Of a stretch of DNA of 35,767 nucleotides, positions 1 to 11,212 are shown one piece after another. The position numbers were made by a program, and so were the translations under genes. Below the pieces are notes generated by a model. The model worked only from the letters and a program-made list of their open reading frames with translations. It was not told the DNA's origin and made no database searches. How positions within the stretch are numbered: position 1 is the stretch's first letter; every line of letters begins with the position of its first letter. The DNA is taken from the NCBI GenBank assembly GCA_003427395.1, contig BFEA01001209.1, positions 40,365 to 76,131 of the forward strand, given 5' to 3'. The DNA comes from Chara braunii. Its lineage: Eukaryota; Streptophyta; Charophyceae; Charales; Characeae.

Positions 1-1570
1 GACCTCATCCATACGAAGAGGAGGAACAATCTCTCATCTGAGAGCCTCGCAAAGCTTGTATACATACACTGGAACATGCAGCTCCAGTCTATCCCGAAGA
101 GCATGAAGGACGNCTTCGTTGATGTCTGGGCATGTTTCTTTGATGACCNGGAGGCTNCGCCCGCCAACGATCCTGCTNTTCTTCCACGACCCTTGGAGCT
201 GGATGAGGAGGAGGTGTTGCGACAGGCAAGATTGAGGAAGACCCCCAAGGGAAGGGTTCCCATCGGTACGTCTTCGGACGAATCGGACTACTCATCGAGC
301 GAAGAGGAGATCATTTGGAGTGGGAAGAGGAAGGAACATCCGCCACGAAGTGTGAAGGGCAAGGAGAAGATGACAATGGAGGGAGAAGACGATGAGGTGG
401 ATGAGGTGGACGAGGAGGCGTATGGGGATGTCGATGATGATGATGATGACCTAGACTATGCGTTCTACAGCCGCGGGCTCGGTGAGGAGGACAAGCAAGA
501 CAGGGTACGCGGTGTTCATAACTGTCCTCCCCCTCCTCCAACCATTGGCATCGTGGACTTGGAGGGCGAGGGAGCCTCACATGATGACCGGGAAAGGGCT
601 GCGGCAAAGGCCCTTGCGCAAAGAGACTGGGCAGAAGTGCAGAAACGCATCGAGGAGGACAATGCAAAGCGCTTGGCAGTGCCACGTCCGGGGTCGCTTT
701 CGGGGCTTAGCATGCCTCCACCAGCAGATCGGGTCGTGGGCCCAAAGGACAAGCAACAGCAGAAGGAGCAGTCACAACAAGGGCGGCACGAGCAAGAGGA
801 ACACGAAGACCAGCAGCGGCACAAGGAGCAGCAGGAAGAGAGCCAGCAACAGGAGCAAAAACAGCAAGAGGAGGAGCAACACCAGCAGGAGAAGCAGCAA
901 CAGCAGGAAAAGCAGCAGCCGCACGAGAAGCAGCAACTTGAAGAGCAGCAGCGGCAACAACACCAAGAGGACAATCAGTACCAAGCGGAGCAGCATCGCT
1001 TGGAACCACAGCAGGAGGACGACGGGGAGCAGCAGCAGCAGGGGGAAGGCGTACGGGAGCAGCAGCAGCAGGAAGACGGTCGGGGCCAGCAGCAGCATGA
1101 CATGCAGCAGCAGGAGCACAACGAAGAGGATCAGCAGAAGCAGCAACTAGAAGACAAGGGGCAGCAGAAGCAGCAGAACCAGCAACAACAGCCCCCACAA
1201 CAGGAGCCGAAAGACATCCTGCAGCAACCGCTCATCCTCCACGCCGCGAGTTGTCCCCCTCCGTTGCCCCACTTGGATGAAAGTCTCGTCCATGACAACC
1301 TGGACCAGCAGGGCCGGGAGGAAGCGGAAGAATGACATTGAACCTGCTGTTGATCCAACAGTGAAGCGTGGGAGGGGATGACCAAGGAAAACTGTCGTGA
1401 ACGCTGCAAAATCTATCCTCGTCGCACCACCTCCACCATCAACACGTCCAAGGCGCACAGCCCGAGCGACAAAGAAGCGGCACAGTCGGGTCCTCGAGGA
1501 CGATCCGACTACGGCAGAGGACAGCAGCGACAGGGAGGGGGACGACGAGTCGGACCCGGAATGGATCTAG
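1..1570 (+). pseudogene. hAT-family transposase, C-terminal end with Gln-rich and AT-hook tail (5' partial, disrupted)
   Basis: The frame is open from base 1, so the gene starts outside the window; the ATG at 76 is internal. The first residues (KRRNNLSSESLAKLVYIHWN, about 16-75) match the end of the hAT dimerisation domain (Dimer_Tnp_hAT), the conserved C-terminal part of cut-and-paste hAT transposases. An acidic region (D/E runs at about 385-450) follows, then about 150 codons dominated by CAG/CAA Gln (757-1200). This frame stops with TGA at 1333-1335. In the +2 frame, codons from about 1310 to the TAG at 1568-1570 read as a basic and acidic tail containing KRGRG-stop-PRKT, an AT-hook interrupted by TGA at 1379-1381. 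I infer a frameshift near 1310 and a nonsense change (CGA to TGA is the simplest) in the hook. Single Ns occur at 113, 150, 157 and 179. Family call is from motif recognition only; terminal inverted repeats were not located. Confidence 0.65.
757..1200 (+). repeat. CAG/CAA-rich low-complexity tract encoding poly-Gln
   Basis: An imperfect trinucleotide tract with many CAGCAGCAG and CAACAG runs mixed with GAG codons. Read in the transposase frame it gives a Gln/Glu-rich segment; the other frames are also long and open only because of the repeat composition, so they are not separate genes. Coiled-coil or disordered behaviour is likely for such a segment. Confidence 0.8.
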
Positions 1571-2439
1571 ACGGAAGTCTAGACGACCAGCGCGACCGGG
1601 GCCTGATTAACATTTGAGTTAGCTTTTGTTCTTCTTGAATCTTTGTTACGATTGATTGTAGTGACAACTTGGCGCACAAATCGAAGGTTTTGGTTTCGGA
1701 AACTGGATGTCCAAACTTGGTGGTTGCGTGCAGGTGGTTGTGTGTTGGTTTTGGTATCAGAAACAGAATGTTCAAACTTGACTCATAAGTATCAGTTTTC
1801 CAAGTGTGTGTAAACAGTGGTGGTTGCATGCAGAGTGACGGTTTTCAGGCACCACTTGCCGAAAGCCTCAAACCGTACCGGGAAGTGGTTCACAATCATT
1901 GTTGGCATTTTCTAGCTCATAACGGTGTCTAATGTCCATGCAGGCTGACACCACAACCGTGAACTGGTCTCATCGACTGCGGCCACGAACAAAGAAAAAA
2001 AAAAGAAATTATCCACAAAAGACACCGAGGTTATCCCATCAACGCACTTCTTTGTGGGCCGCCCCCCACAACCCATCAAGCACTTCTTTGTGGGCCGCCC
2101 CACTGATACACAAACTCTTCTTTATGGTTGGCCAGACTGATGGGAGGAAAAAAAAATAAGGGAAAAGAGAGGAGTCATGGGGCTGCACCAAAATATGCCA
2201 ACCATTGGCAACCACCCTCCTCCTCAACCCCTCCTCAACCCCCCCCCCCCCCCCCACGGGGCCATACCTCGAAAAAAAAAAATTGATGCGGATTTAAGTA
2301 GTACTCGGTGGGCGCATAAATGCCCCGCCTAAGTTAAAAAAAAATAAAAAAAAATAGGGCCAAAAATCACTCGCCCGTGGTACCCCGTGCGGGGGGCCCA
2401 GGCTGCCCGGGCCAGGGTCGCCCCAGCCGCGGGTTCGGT
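1571..2439. other. Intergenic stretch with short direct repeats and homopolymers
   Basis: No gene seen. There is a diverged 61-bp-period direct repeat (about 1686-1719 and 1747-1780, both beginning GGTTTTGGT and ending CAAACTTG). There is a 36-bp-period repeat (2045-2065 and 2081-2101, CACTTCTTTGTGGGCCGCCC core, with a weaker third copy near 2117). A run of 17 C lies at 2239-2255, and A-runs lie at 2272-2282 and around 2335-2354. Confidence 0.6.
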
Positions 2440-3913
2440 AGCCTAGCCGCAAACGCTTTGGCTGAAAAACCCCGTCGTCGTAACATTCCGCAAGTTATTG
2501 AAGATGAAACTTCTTACGACAAAGAAACACTACAAAGAACATTAGATACAAACTTGCCGCTCCTTCGCCAGTCCCAACGTGCTATCTTCACTCGAGTCAC
2601 AATTGTCGATGACAATAACGAATCGCTATATCTTTTCGTCGATGGTCGTGCCGGAACAGGGAAAACATTCTGTTTCAATACCATTTTCACATATATTCGA
2701 AATCAGGATCGCATCACCCTTGTTGTGGCTTCGAGCGGAATCGCTGCAACACTATTACATGGCGGACGAACATTTTACTCACGATTCAAAGCATCCCTTA
2801 CACCAACTGCGACCTCCATACTTAATATTCCGAAACAGTTTGTACTGGCACAACTAATACGAATGGCTACTGTTATCCTTTGGGACGAGGCACCAATGAC
2901 ACACAAATTTCATATCGAAGTGCTTGATCGGACCCTTCGTGACATATGCTCCTCCATTTTTATTTTTGGTGGTAAAATCATTGTTCTTGAGGGCGACTTT
3001 TGTCAAATACTGCCTGTAATTACAAAGGGAACACGTGCACAAATTGTATGCCTGCATAAACTCGTCAACGCTTTGGCCACATTTTGAAACAATGCATCTC
3101 TCGGAAAATATGCGTGTGCTAACCCAAATTAATACACTTGAAGGCCATGAATACTCTACATGGCTCCTTTCACTCGAAAATGGTCATATTCCACCTTCCC
3201 CCTGCACTGAACCTTTCTCCTATCCCATTTGTGCTTATATGAAGAAACACAATAACTTATAGCTTGGAGGTTCCCGGACCTGCAAACAAATTCCAACAAT
3301 CCGCTTTGGCTTGTCGAGCGCCTGATCCTCGCCTTGAAAAACAGCACTGTATCTACACTCAATTCAAGTATCCTAGAATAATTCCCTGGAGATTTCATCA
3401 CATTCCTCAACGCTGACACTCTCCTACCCAATGAAAATTACCCTGATGTACCTGTTGATGCCCTTAATGCAATTGACATCCCCTCCCTGTCGCCCCACAT
3501 CCTTCGCATTAAACGAGGTGCACCGGTCATTCTCTTACGAAACATTGCCATGCGAAACGGTCTATGTGATGGCTTGCGATTAATAATCGATTCGGTCACG
3601 AACAACAGACTTCTACATGCATGCATCCCCCCTTCACTCCAAACTGTTCTCCTCCCACAAATTCTTCTAACAGTCACTGATCAAACTCATCCTTTCTCTT
3701 GGCAAAGACATCAATTCCCTATTCGGCCTGCTTTTGCAATTACTATACATATATCCCAGGGACAATCAATTAAACATGTTGGTATGGATCTCCAACAGAC
3801 ACCATTTGCACGTAACTGCATCGAGAGTAGGTGGCCCGACACACATTCGCTTCTCTCTCCCTGCAAACACTAACCGAACTGCTAATATAATCTATAAAGA
3901 AATTTTCACTTAA
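2440..3913 (+). pseudogene. PIF1-like helicase of Helitron type, N-terminally truncated and frameshifted
   Basis: PIF1-like helicases form the C-terminal part of the Rep-Hel protein that drives rolling-circle transposition of Helitrons. Visible motifs in order: Walker A GRAGTGKT (2644-2667), VVASSGIAATLLHGGRT (about 2731-2775), Walker B ILWDEAPM (2874-2897), LDRTLRDI, and GDFCQILPVI (2992-3021) in one frame. INSSTLWPHF and LSENMRV (about 3059-3120) follow in another frame. Then come NNPLWLVERLIL, RGAPVILLRN and AFAITIHISQGQS (to about 3770) back in the first frame, and SRVGG to NIIYKEIF ending at TAA 3911-3913 in the second. This requires frameshifts near 3040-3056, 3255-3271 and 3805, plus an in-frame TAA at 3379-3381. 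No Rep domain lies upstream; recognisable homology begins near 2440-2480, after a GC-rich stretch. Non-functional copy. Confidence 0.8.
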
Positions 3914-3997
3914 ATTATCCGTCTCGACATTTGCCCACATTCTCTCTTGCGCTTTCTCTGCAGGTCTCCCCCAAGACAAGCCGTCACCGAAAAAAAA

Positions 3998-5060
3998 ATG
4001 AAGTCATCATCATCAACAACTTCGTCTCCCGACCTTACGACGATGCCTGCAACTACGACTACAAGCGTGGCTACGTCAACATCTACGGCTGCCACCACTT
4101 CCACTTCTGCAACGACTCTTTTTGCTGCCGCTGCTACCTTGCCACAAACATCATTGCCAACTTTATCACAAATTGGCCTCGATGACGATATCCTCACACA
4201 AATTCCGCTTCCCCCTCCTGCCTCCTCCTCCCACCACCTCGCAACAACTTCGACAAATCCCCAATCCGCTCCTTTGGCCACTTCCGCAATCGTCCACTCT
4301 GCCACTTCGTCATCTGCTCCTCATAGAGGGGATGAGTAGCTTCGGTTAGTGACCAAAGACAACACCGAAGACATCATTACCCAAATATTGTGGGAGGACT
4401 TCCTCACAACTGATCATGCCGCCTTTTCACCACACCTCTACGATTTATTCACTCTCTACAAACAAAATCGAATATAGTCTCTACAACGCCCTAGCCCCTC
4501 CCCCGACATCAACATCCAATTCCAGCGCACAAAAGCGTTCCTCCTCAAGCTCATCAAGGATGACTACAGCCATCTTCGCTCTCTGAGAACGCCTCGCCCG
4601 CAATTCCAATATGAGCGTATCACAACTGCGCACCATAGACACACTTTCATTGCAGACGCTCCGCGGCCGCGCCAATCACGATTACAACCCCATGCGCCTC
4701 ACGAAGTTGGCCCCCTTTGGTGGCTTCCACTAGAACCATGGGGCGCAACAAGATCCACCGCCTCATTCACGACCTTCTCACATCCCGCCACACCTTCCAA
4801 ATCTACGACATCCCCCACCCACCTCACACATGGGAATACCTGAACGATCTCATTTCCATCCACCACACAACATACCTGCCCTCTGTTTTCTGCTTACCGG
4901 ACAGACATCGTTCGTCGAGCCATTGCACTTCTCCGAGTTCAAGGGGCGCCTACACGATGAGCATTCAACGAGACTACATTTTCAAGATTGGAGACGTGAT
5001 CGTCTGCCTACCCGAGAACATCGCGCATCGGAAAAGACACGGTGGTTCCAAGATTGGTGA
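3998..5060 (+). pseudogene. Decayed reading frame of unknown function downstream of the helicase
   Basis: Not recognised. It starts most plausibly at ATG 3998, 85 bp after the helicase stop. The first 110 or so codons are Ser/Thr/Pro/Ala-rich (disordered-looking). After TAG at 4337-4339 the same frame continues with ordinary-looking sequence (DNTEDIITQILWEDFLTTDH, about 4360-4420). It meets another TAG at 4475-4477 and goes on (RTKAFLLKLIKDDYSHL, about 4527-4580). It then seems to shift frame (NMSVSQLRTIDTLSLQTLRG, about 4610-4670), and further pieces follow in other frames to about 5060. I infer a pseudogene that was once one protein. It could be an accessory ORF of the Helitron or a captured host fragment; the sequence alone does not decide. 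Confidence 0.35.
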
Positions 5061-5759
5061 TTGGGAAACCAGTGAACAGTGGATGGTGTGCATGCATGGC
5101 GACTCGGACAAAACCAACACTATAGACAAAACGAGGGAAATAGAAATAGCTACAAGAGACAGTTTCTCCACTGTGAGATTTTGTACAAAAAAAAACATGC
5201 GCCGCTGTGCATACATTTTAACTGTTTTCGTGTGCATGTGCTCTGTGGTTCCATCTCCTACTTGATGAATGGATTCTTACCACCCGCTCTCCAAGTTCTT
5301 TTTCTTTCTAAATACGGTCTCATCAAACACTCTATATCTTCTAACTTTGTATCCATGTGTTCGTGTGACTCTCTTTTTTGTACATGGTTTTTGCTTTGTG
5401 TTCTCAGTCCCTCAGCACATACTCAAATAACAAAGAGTATGTACATCGGAGCCCCCGAACATCAGCTGCTCAATACGTCTGAACTGTAGTCGTTCCAAAA
5501 CATGTTACGACAACACCACAGACAAAATCACAAAGGCGCGGAAACGGCAACGGAGAAAAAAAGCGACAGCAAAAAACACGGAAAAACGGACAAAGGGAAA
5601 AAGACACGTACAAACTTAGAAAAATACTCTAAAACAAGTGCTCCCATGTAAACATTCCACATACATTCCGATCCGTTTCTCCGTTCCTCTCACGAATCCC
5701 TGCCACGCGACGCAACATCGCTTCGGCGGGTCCACTTGGAGCTTTTTAAGGTAACATAT
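5061..5759. other. Non-coding stretch, no gene recognised
   Basis: Short open frames only, none with recognisable motifs. An A-rich segment lies at about 5520-5610. The stretch leads into the hairpin array. Confidence 0.5.
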
Positions 5760-6296
5760 GACTGAACCGATCATCTTAGATCAAGGTTCAGTCTGCCCCC
5801 TTCTTACCGCAAGTTTATTCTTAATTCATACTCTCTTCATTTTATGATAAGCTATAGTCAGACCATCCAATCATATGGAAAAATGTCTGACTAGCCTGTT
5901 CATAAATAAAGTAATATAAATAATATAAACAAGTTTATCCCTTTGGTTCCAGCATGTGCGTGGCTCCAGACCAGATCACCCAGTCTTATGGGAACCTGTC
6001 TAGTCCTTTGCCTGAATTCCCCCTCAGAATAAAACAAGAGAGAGTTAGGGTCATCCAATCTTATGGAACATGCCCAACTCTCTTTCATAAACTAGCAAAA
6101 ACATAAGAAAAACCCAAAGAAAACAAGGCAACCAAGCCATCCAATCTTATGGAAAAATGCTTGGTCCCTGAAAATCAAGCACAGGTACCCCTGCAAGTCA
6201 AAGCAACCAGACCACCCAATCTTATGGGAACATGTCTGGTCCTTCAGGCAATCAAAAATAAACATAGCACCGAGCCCTTCAATCTTATGGAGACTC
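5760..6296. repeat. Array of seven hairpins with a near-constant hexaloop and covarying stems
   Basis: Seven short inverted repeats lie at 5760-5793, 5856-5892, 5969-6005, 6040-6082, 6131-6165, 6206-6240 and 6272-6296. The centre is ATCTTA in five, ATCATA in the second and GTCTTA in the third. An inner stem flanks it (GATC/GATC, TCCA/TGGA, CCCA/TGGG, CCA/TGG, CCA/TGG, CCCA/TGGG, CTTCA/TGGAG). In the first six AA follows the inner stem on the 3' side, and an outer stem encloses it. Outer arms differ between copies yet stay complementary: GACTGAACC/GGTTCAGTC, AGTCAGAC/GTCTGACT, GAGAGTTAGGG/CCCAACTCTC, ACCAAGC/GCTTGGT, ACCAGAC/GTCTGGT. The third is imperfect, and the last has only GAG/CTC. Start-to-start spacing runs from 66 to 113 bp and is not a multiple of three throughout, so a repeated peptide (HKIGW on the minus strand) is not the selected unit. 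Confidence 0.85.
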
Positions 6297-9200
6297 TCCC
6301 ATCCTTTGGTTGACCCAGTCAGATACAAGCAATACAACCTTCCTCCCACCTTTCCCCGAGATGCAACCCTTTTTCACAATCTTCTTTCAGTCAAACAACA
6401 AATCTGAAACTGAAATTACACAAACATTCCTTTATTAAGTCTGGTTTGCGTCCTGAAAGTCAAACATAAAATCAAAGTAGGGATGCAGGCAATATACGCA
6501 GTCAAATATAGCAAGAAATACAGATAGGAGTTATAGCTGGGTTTATAAAGGGAAAGCAATGATTACCTTTCAATTCCCTGCCTCTAGAACTGCTCCTGAG
6601 TTCCGGCAGAGCTCCCGCAATCGGTGGGCTGGCTCCCCATAGAGTCTTGTTGCGGTCCTATAGGTTGCAATCCGGCCTGCCGCCTTCCTCTCTGAACAAG
6701 ATTAGACTTAGATTAAGAAGGACATAATGCAGGGTTTTAGACTCTCGAGATACAAGAGAGGGACAACTCAACTCTCAGGAAAGGGCCTTGTTATCTTCCA
6801 TCGCATGAGGGCCCCGCCATGATGGTCAGAACGCAGCAGCAATCCAATCAAACAGAAGTCAAAATGCCAATTGCTGACCCTCAGACGACTCACCAAATCG
6901 CAGCAAAGACTCCTCTTCAACAACTCAATTCCTCCTCAACGCTCGTGGTCCGAAATGCCTTTGTCCCTTCTTTCTTATGCTGCAGCAGAATGGCAACGTG
7001 GCCTTTCTGGCCATGCAGTAGGCAGACTGTATACAAATACCGATTGTACAACCCTCATTGAGCCTCTATCAGTTTTAAGCCTTCGGCTGGATTCCCGCTA
7101 TTCCGCTCAGTACGATAACCATCACATTGGTTAAGCAACCACTCTTGTTATCGGTACGCAGACTCTGACTTCCTTCGCACTGCAGCAATAGTGCTTGTGT
7201 AAAACCGGATCACTCACTCCCCCAACCTACAACAATCATGTGCCGCTGCTGTGCCAAGGTGAATTACAACAACTGTCTGTCGATACTGCGCACCCAATCA
7301 GTCATGCGCAGTAACTAGGTGGGAGCAAACGGAATGCAGTGGCACTTTTCTTTGTAGCAGTTTGAACACTCTCTCATGCTGCCTTCCTTCTCATTCTGAT
7401 TAAACATACAGTTCCGCAATCTTCAAATAACTATGGTTGGTCTGAACACACACTTGAGCCTCTATATGAACGTAGTCAGGAAGCAGTTGGTCAAGTGAAA
7501 GAATCGCAGTTGTTCAATGGGGTTCGCAAAACGCGATGCTCATTAAACAATTAGTCCATCCGCAGGTGGGAACAAAGCAAAATGTGGTGCCTAGCTGGTA
7601 CCAGTCGCTCTCCTCTCATTTTAGCATCAACTGTTGTGTGAGTTGACACAGTCAGCAATAGTAGTGACCCATACCCCAAATGCCATAGTAATAGCAGCAT
7701 GCGGTCACATTGTTTACCACCGGTAACAATCCTTACTGTGATCAATCGGTGCAGTTGCCGCCCTGCCTCGATAGTCAATAGCATATGGTGAGTTACCGTT
7801 AGATCAAGGCTTGATGCCTCTCCCCTTCTCAACCACTATCTGCTTCTACCCTTTCCATGTCTCAACCCATGTTCCCTTCGAAAGAAAAACCGGCCGAGCA
7901 CTAAGCACTTTTGAGAGGGTGGGAGCGGGCCAAGTGTCGTCGGGGTGAAGATCGCAAGGTGCTGTATGCAGACAAAAATCGGCCCTCCCCTACTAGCCAA
8001 TAGAGTATGCAACAATGTTGCTTATCACAACGACATTATACACAACTATCCTACAATTACTATCGGGATGATGATGAGGGAAACGACTTACTACGTATGA
8101 GTACGGACTAAAGAGTTGTTAAATGCAAATGTCGTCGTACGAGCGTGCGTGCGAGAGAGGCTACTTCTATCGAAGAATAAGCAGAATCATAATGAAATCC
8201 TACAAGGACTCGGGAGGATACATCCCCCCAAGGCAATTCAGCAAGATCAAAAACGGAAATGACTGAATCTACTTTTAAAACAGGGGCACATGCAAACCCG
8301 ACTCTGTTATTTCGTGTTTATCTCCGCTTATCGTTTTCGCGCAGTCAATAACATTCAACCTAGCCAAACCAACGATCAACGCAAATACTTAAGCTACCAC
8401 AACATTCGCCCCGCCTTATAACTTTCGTCTACTATCTCTTCTCGTTCACCAGTAATCTTTACTGGATATAGCGGCCTCCTTTCGCCACCGTTACGCTCTC
8501 AATTCTCTTCCACGCACACCTTTTCTTACTAACTCCTTATTTACTATTCCATCACAAAAACTAACCTTACAAATGGATTCGCCTACCCTTAAAACCTTGG
8601 TCTAGCAACCCCCCTCACTTAGAACCGTTGAGGGACGATCAGGGTAACTATCCCTCCTTCCGCCATAGCTCTGTTCGGTATCTTCGCGCAGCCTCCTTCC
8701 TTCTAGCTCCTTTCATATACAACTAACGCCCAAACTAACGATACCAGCATACTTGCTGCTCCAAAAAAACCTCTATTTATCACGTTTTCCTGTCTACATC
8801 CGCGAGGAAACGAGCAAACAATCCATTTGTAGCTGCGCCCGACTTGTCTTCCGCCATCTCCTCTTCGATTGTACCAGGCGCGAGTAGACGTCCAAGTTCA
8901 TCCTCCCCTTTTTCCCTGCTTCATAGTCCCTTGTTCGTGCCCTCCTACGCCGGTCTGTTCGCCGTAGCGCTCGGCCCTACAGCCGTGTGAGTTCGACAAC
9001 TAATTTGAGGGAAGCTTCGAAGGCAACCAACTTCTAGACGACTCGGTAGACCTTTGCAGCTACACGTACATCCGACGAACGATTTGCACGTCGGTTTTGC
9101 TGCGTGCTCTCCACTACAGCCTACTCGTGCCTTGCTTCTCGCGCACCTGGCTCATTCCAATGGCCAGGTTCGACCCTTCTCCCTCGCTACCTGTCTCCCT

Positions 9201-10386
9201 GTACGAGCCTCACCCCCATTGACCCCCTCCCGGCTGACACAGCGCCTAACAACGGACAGGTTGCCCGCCAAGCCTTGCTCTGGGCGCTCCTCCTTGTTTT
9301 GCTCCGCTCAGGCAGAGCTGGCTACCTCCCAGAGCGCGGTTCCACAGTCGTGCCACACACTGCTGTGGCTCCAGCCATTGCCGAGTTTTCCACCGCCACG
9401 AGCCCCCAACGGGCATGCCACCCATAGACAACGGCCTCAGTGTCAGGAGCGCTGGCCTGTTGCAGACCCGTGGCATGGTCCGAAGTGGAGAAGGGTTCTG
9501 CACAGACGGTCGTGAAACAGTCTGGGTTATCCAGCCGGTACAGTTGCGGCCTCTCAACAATGCATGCTGGCTTTCGCTCAGACATAGTTCATTCACCCTC
9601 TCTCGGTTAGATAGCGGCCGGTAAGTTAGGCACCTCCAGTGGGCTCACAATACACAGGTTTTCGCCCCATGGGCTAAATTACCCATCGGTTCGCATGCAC
9701 GTTGAACTCCTCAATTCATGTGTTCAACGTCGAGTGGAATAGAGGAGATTCGCCAACACCCTTAACACTCAGGAACCCGAACGGGCCCGCCTAAAGAGGC
9801 GCGTGCTCAAAGTCCTCAACTGCCATGACAACCCCTAAATCCGGGTTTTAGCAGATTCAAGGAACGTCGGAGCATCAAAAATAATAATAATAATACGACA
9901 TCAAATATTAAAAAAAAGGAACCACTAGTACCGTTCCGACGCCGCCGATGGCAAAACCAAAAGGGATTGCCCCGTCGGGCCCTCAACCCCTCGGCCTCTC
10001 CACGCTGTTTCTAATACTCCCACATTGTCGTCGTTGGCCTCGATCCCTGGACCTTCTTGATGAAAGTCCGATGATGTAACCAATAGTGCTAGGCCCAAGG
10101 TTGGGTTTAGTATAAACGGACACCTAATTAATCAGGTATTGCGTGACGCGCGGACCTACTGAAAACATGTCGAAGCCACATTGTTGACGATGCCGTCCTC
10201 CGTACGTACGCACTGGTCACAGACCAGCGCACCAAGCAAGAGACAAAATCTTCTTAATCTTAGTTTAATCGGAAATAAAAAACTTGGTCGGCAACTACAC
10301 AGGCTTTTCAACCATCAATAAGAAAAGAGATCACACGCGCCTTAAGTCTGCGCGTCCACACAATCTCTTCTCTAGTCAACGTAAAC
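6297..10386. other. Long non-coding stretch, no gene recognised
   Basis: No open frame here carries a motif I recognise. Around 9054-9624 several frames on both strands are open together, which points to composition rather than a gene. A perfect 9-bp inverted repeat, ACGTTGAAC at 9699-9707 and GTTCAACGT at 9722-9730, and a short AAT microsatellite at about 9881-9896 are the only structures noted. Probably old, unrecognisable repeat DNA. Confidence 0.5.
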
Positions 10387-10592
10387 CGCAGACACAACCG
10401 CGCTGTCGAGCGCTATACTTAAACTTTAAACCAAACTTACTTTCTGTCGCTTGCAAAAACCAGGGCGGATACCCTTGTAAGGGTATTCGCAGACACAACC
10501 CCGCTGTCAAGCGCTATACTTAAACTTTAAACCAAACTTACTTTTTGTCGCTTGCAAAAACCAGGGCGGATACCCTTGTAAGGGTATTCGCA
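10387..10592. repeat. Two-copy tandem repeat, 101-bp period, with an internal palindrome
   Basis: Both units begin CGCAGACACAACC (10387 and 10488) and end in GGGTATTCGCA. They differ at a few positions (for example GCTGTCGAGC versus GCTGTCAAGC), so the duplication is not a recent exact copy. Each contains the palindrome ATACCCTTGTAAGGGTAT (8-bp arms, GT centre). Confidence 0.85.
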
Positions 10593-11212
10593 CCGACAAC
10601 GGTCCACTCACAAACAATTGTGTAGAGCCTCCTGATAGCCCAGACAATCGCAAGCACCCTCAAGCTACGCATCCTGGCAAAACAAAAGCCACAAGATCGA
10701 AATAAGCCCCATCTAGACCGACTCAGTCCTATTAATAGCTCTAGCCTAGAAGGGTAGACCTAGACTTGGACTGGACCGACCGGTACCGTTTCAGTTTCGG
10801 CCTCTAGGGCTTCTCCCTACCCGGCTATAGGCTATAGGATCCGTCTATCAGCGTAGGCCCGTAGGCCTGTCTGTCCTGGTGGTAGCCCGGGTCTGCTATT
10901 CGCAGTTAGAGTGACTGTAGGAAATTCGGATTAGTGCGGGCCTGAAATTCTGCAAATTGGCAAATATGTCCCTCACAAATTTCCCCCCCTGGCGGATACC
11001 ATGGTTAGCCCTGAGTGAAAACAAAATTGCAAATATGTCCCTAACTTGCAGACAAACACAGCAGTCAAATCAGCAAGTCATTGCATAGGCCTAGCATGCT
11101 GGAAGGTTCGGTACTCCCTCGGCCAAGGGAGGCTGGAGGCGAGTTGCAAGAGTTTATCGCTCGGCCACAATGAGTGATGCGATACATGACCCCGCAGTCA
11201 TGCTGCTGCTCC
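10593..11212. other. Non-coding stretch
   Basis: No gene seen. A short repeated phrase, GCAAATATGTCCCT, occurs near 10969 and 11028. A GC-rich segment at about 10780-10870 contains GGCTATAGGCTATAGG. Confidence 0.4.

Noticed and set aside
311-1458. Long overlapping open frames on both strands (Ser/Arg-rich, Cys-rich, Leu-rich)
   Set aside because: They are shadows of the CAG/CAA repeat; only the Gln frame continues from the transposase homology.
5760-6296. CRISPR array
   Set aside because: Repeats are not identical, spacing is irregular, stems vary, and the window is eukaryotic.
5900-6349. Minus-strand open frames with a repeated HKIGW phrase
   Set aside because: The phrase is a by-product of the hairpin core; spacing between copies is not a multiple of three, so no peptide repeat is maintained.
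9054-9624. Open frame of about 153 codons and several overlapping ones on both strands
   Set aside because: Five frames are open at once, with Ser/Pro/Leu-rich composition and no motif; this is a stop-poor composition effect.
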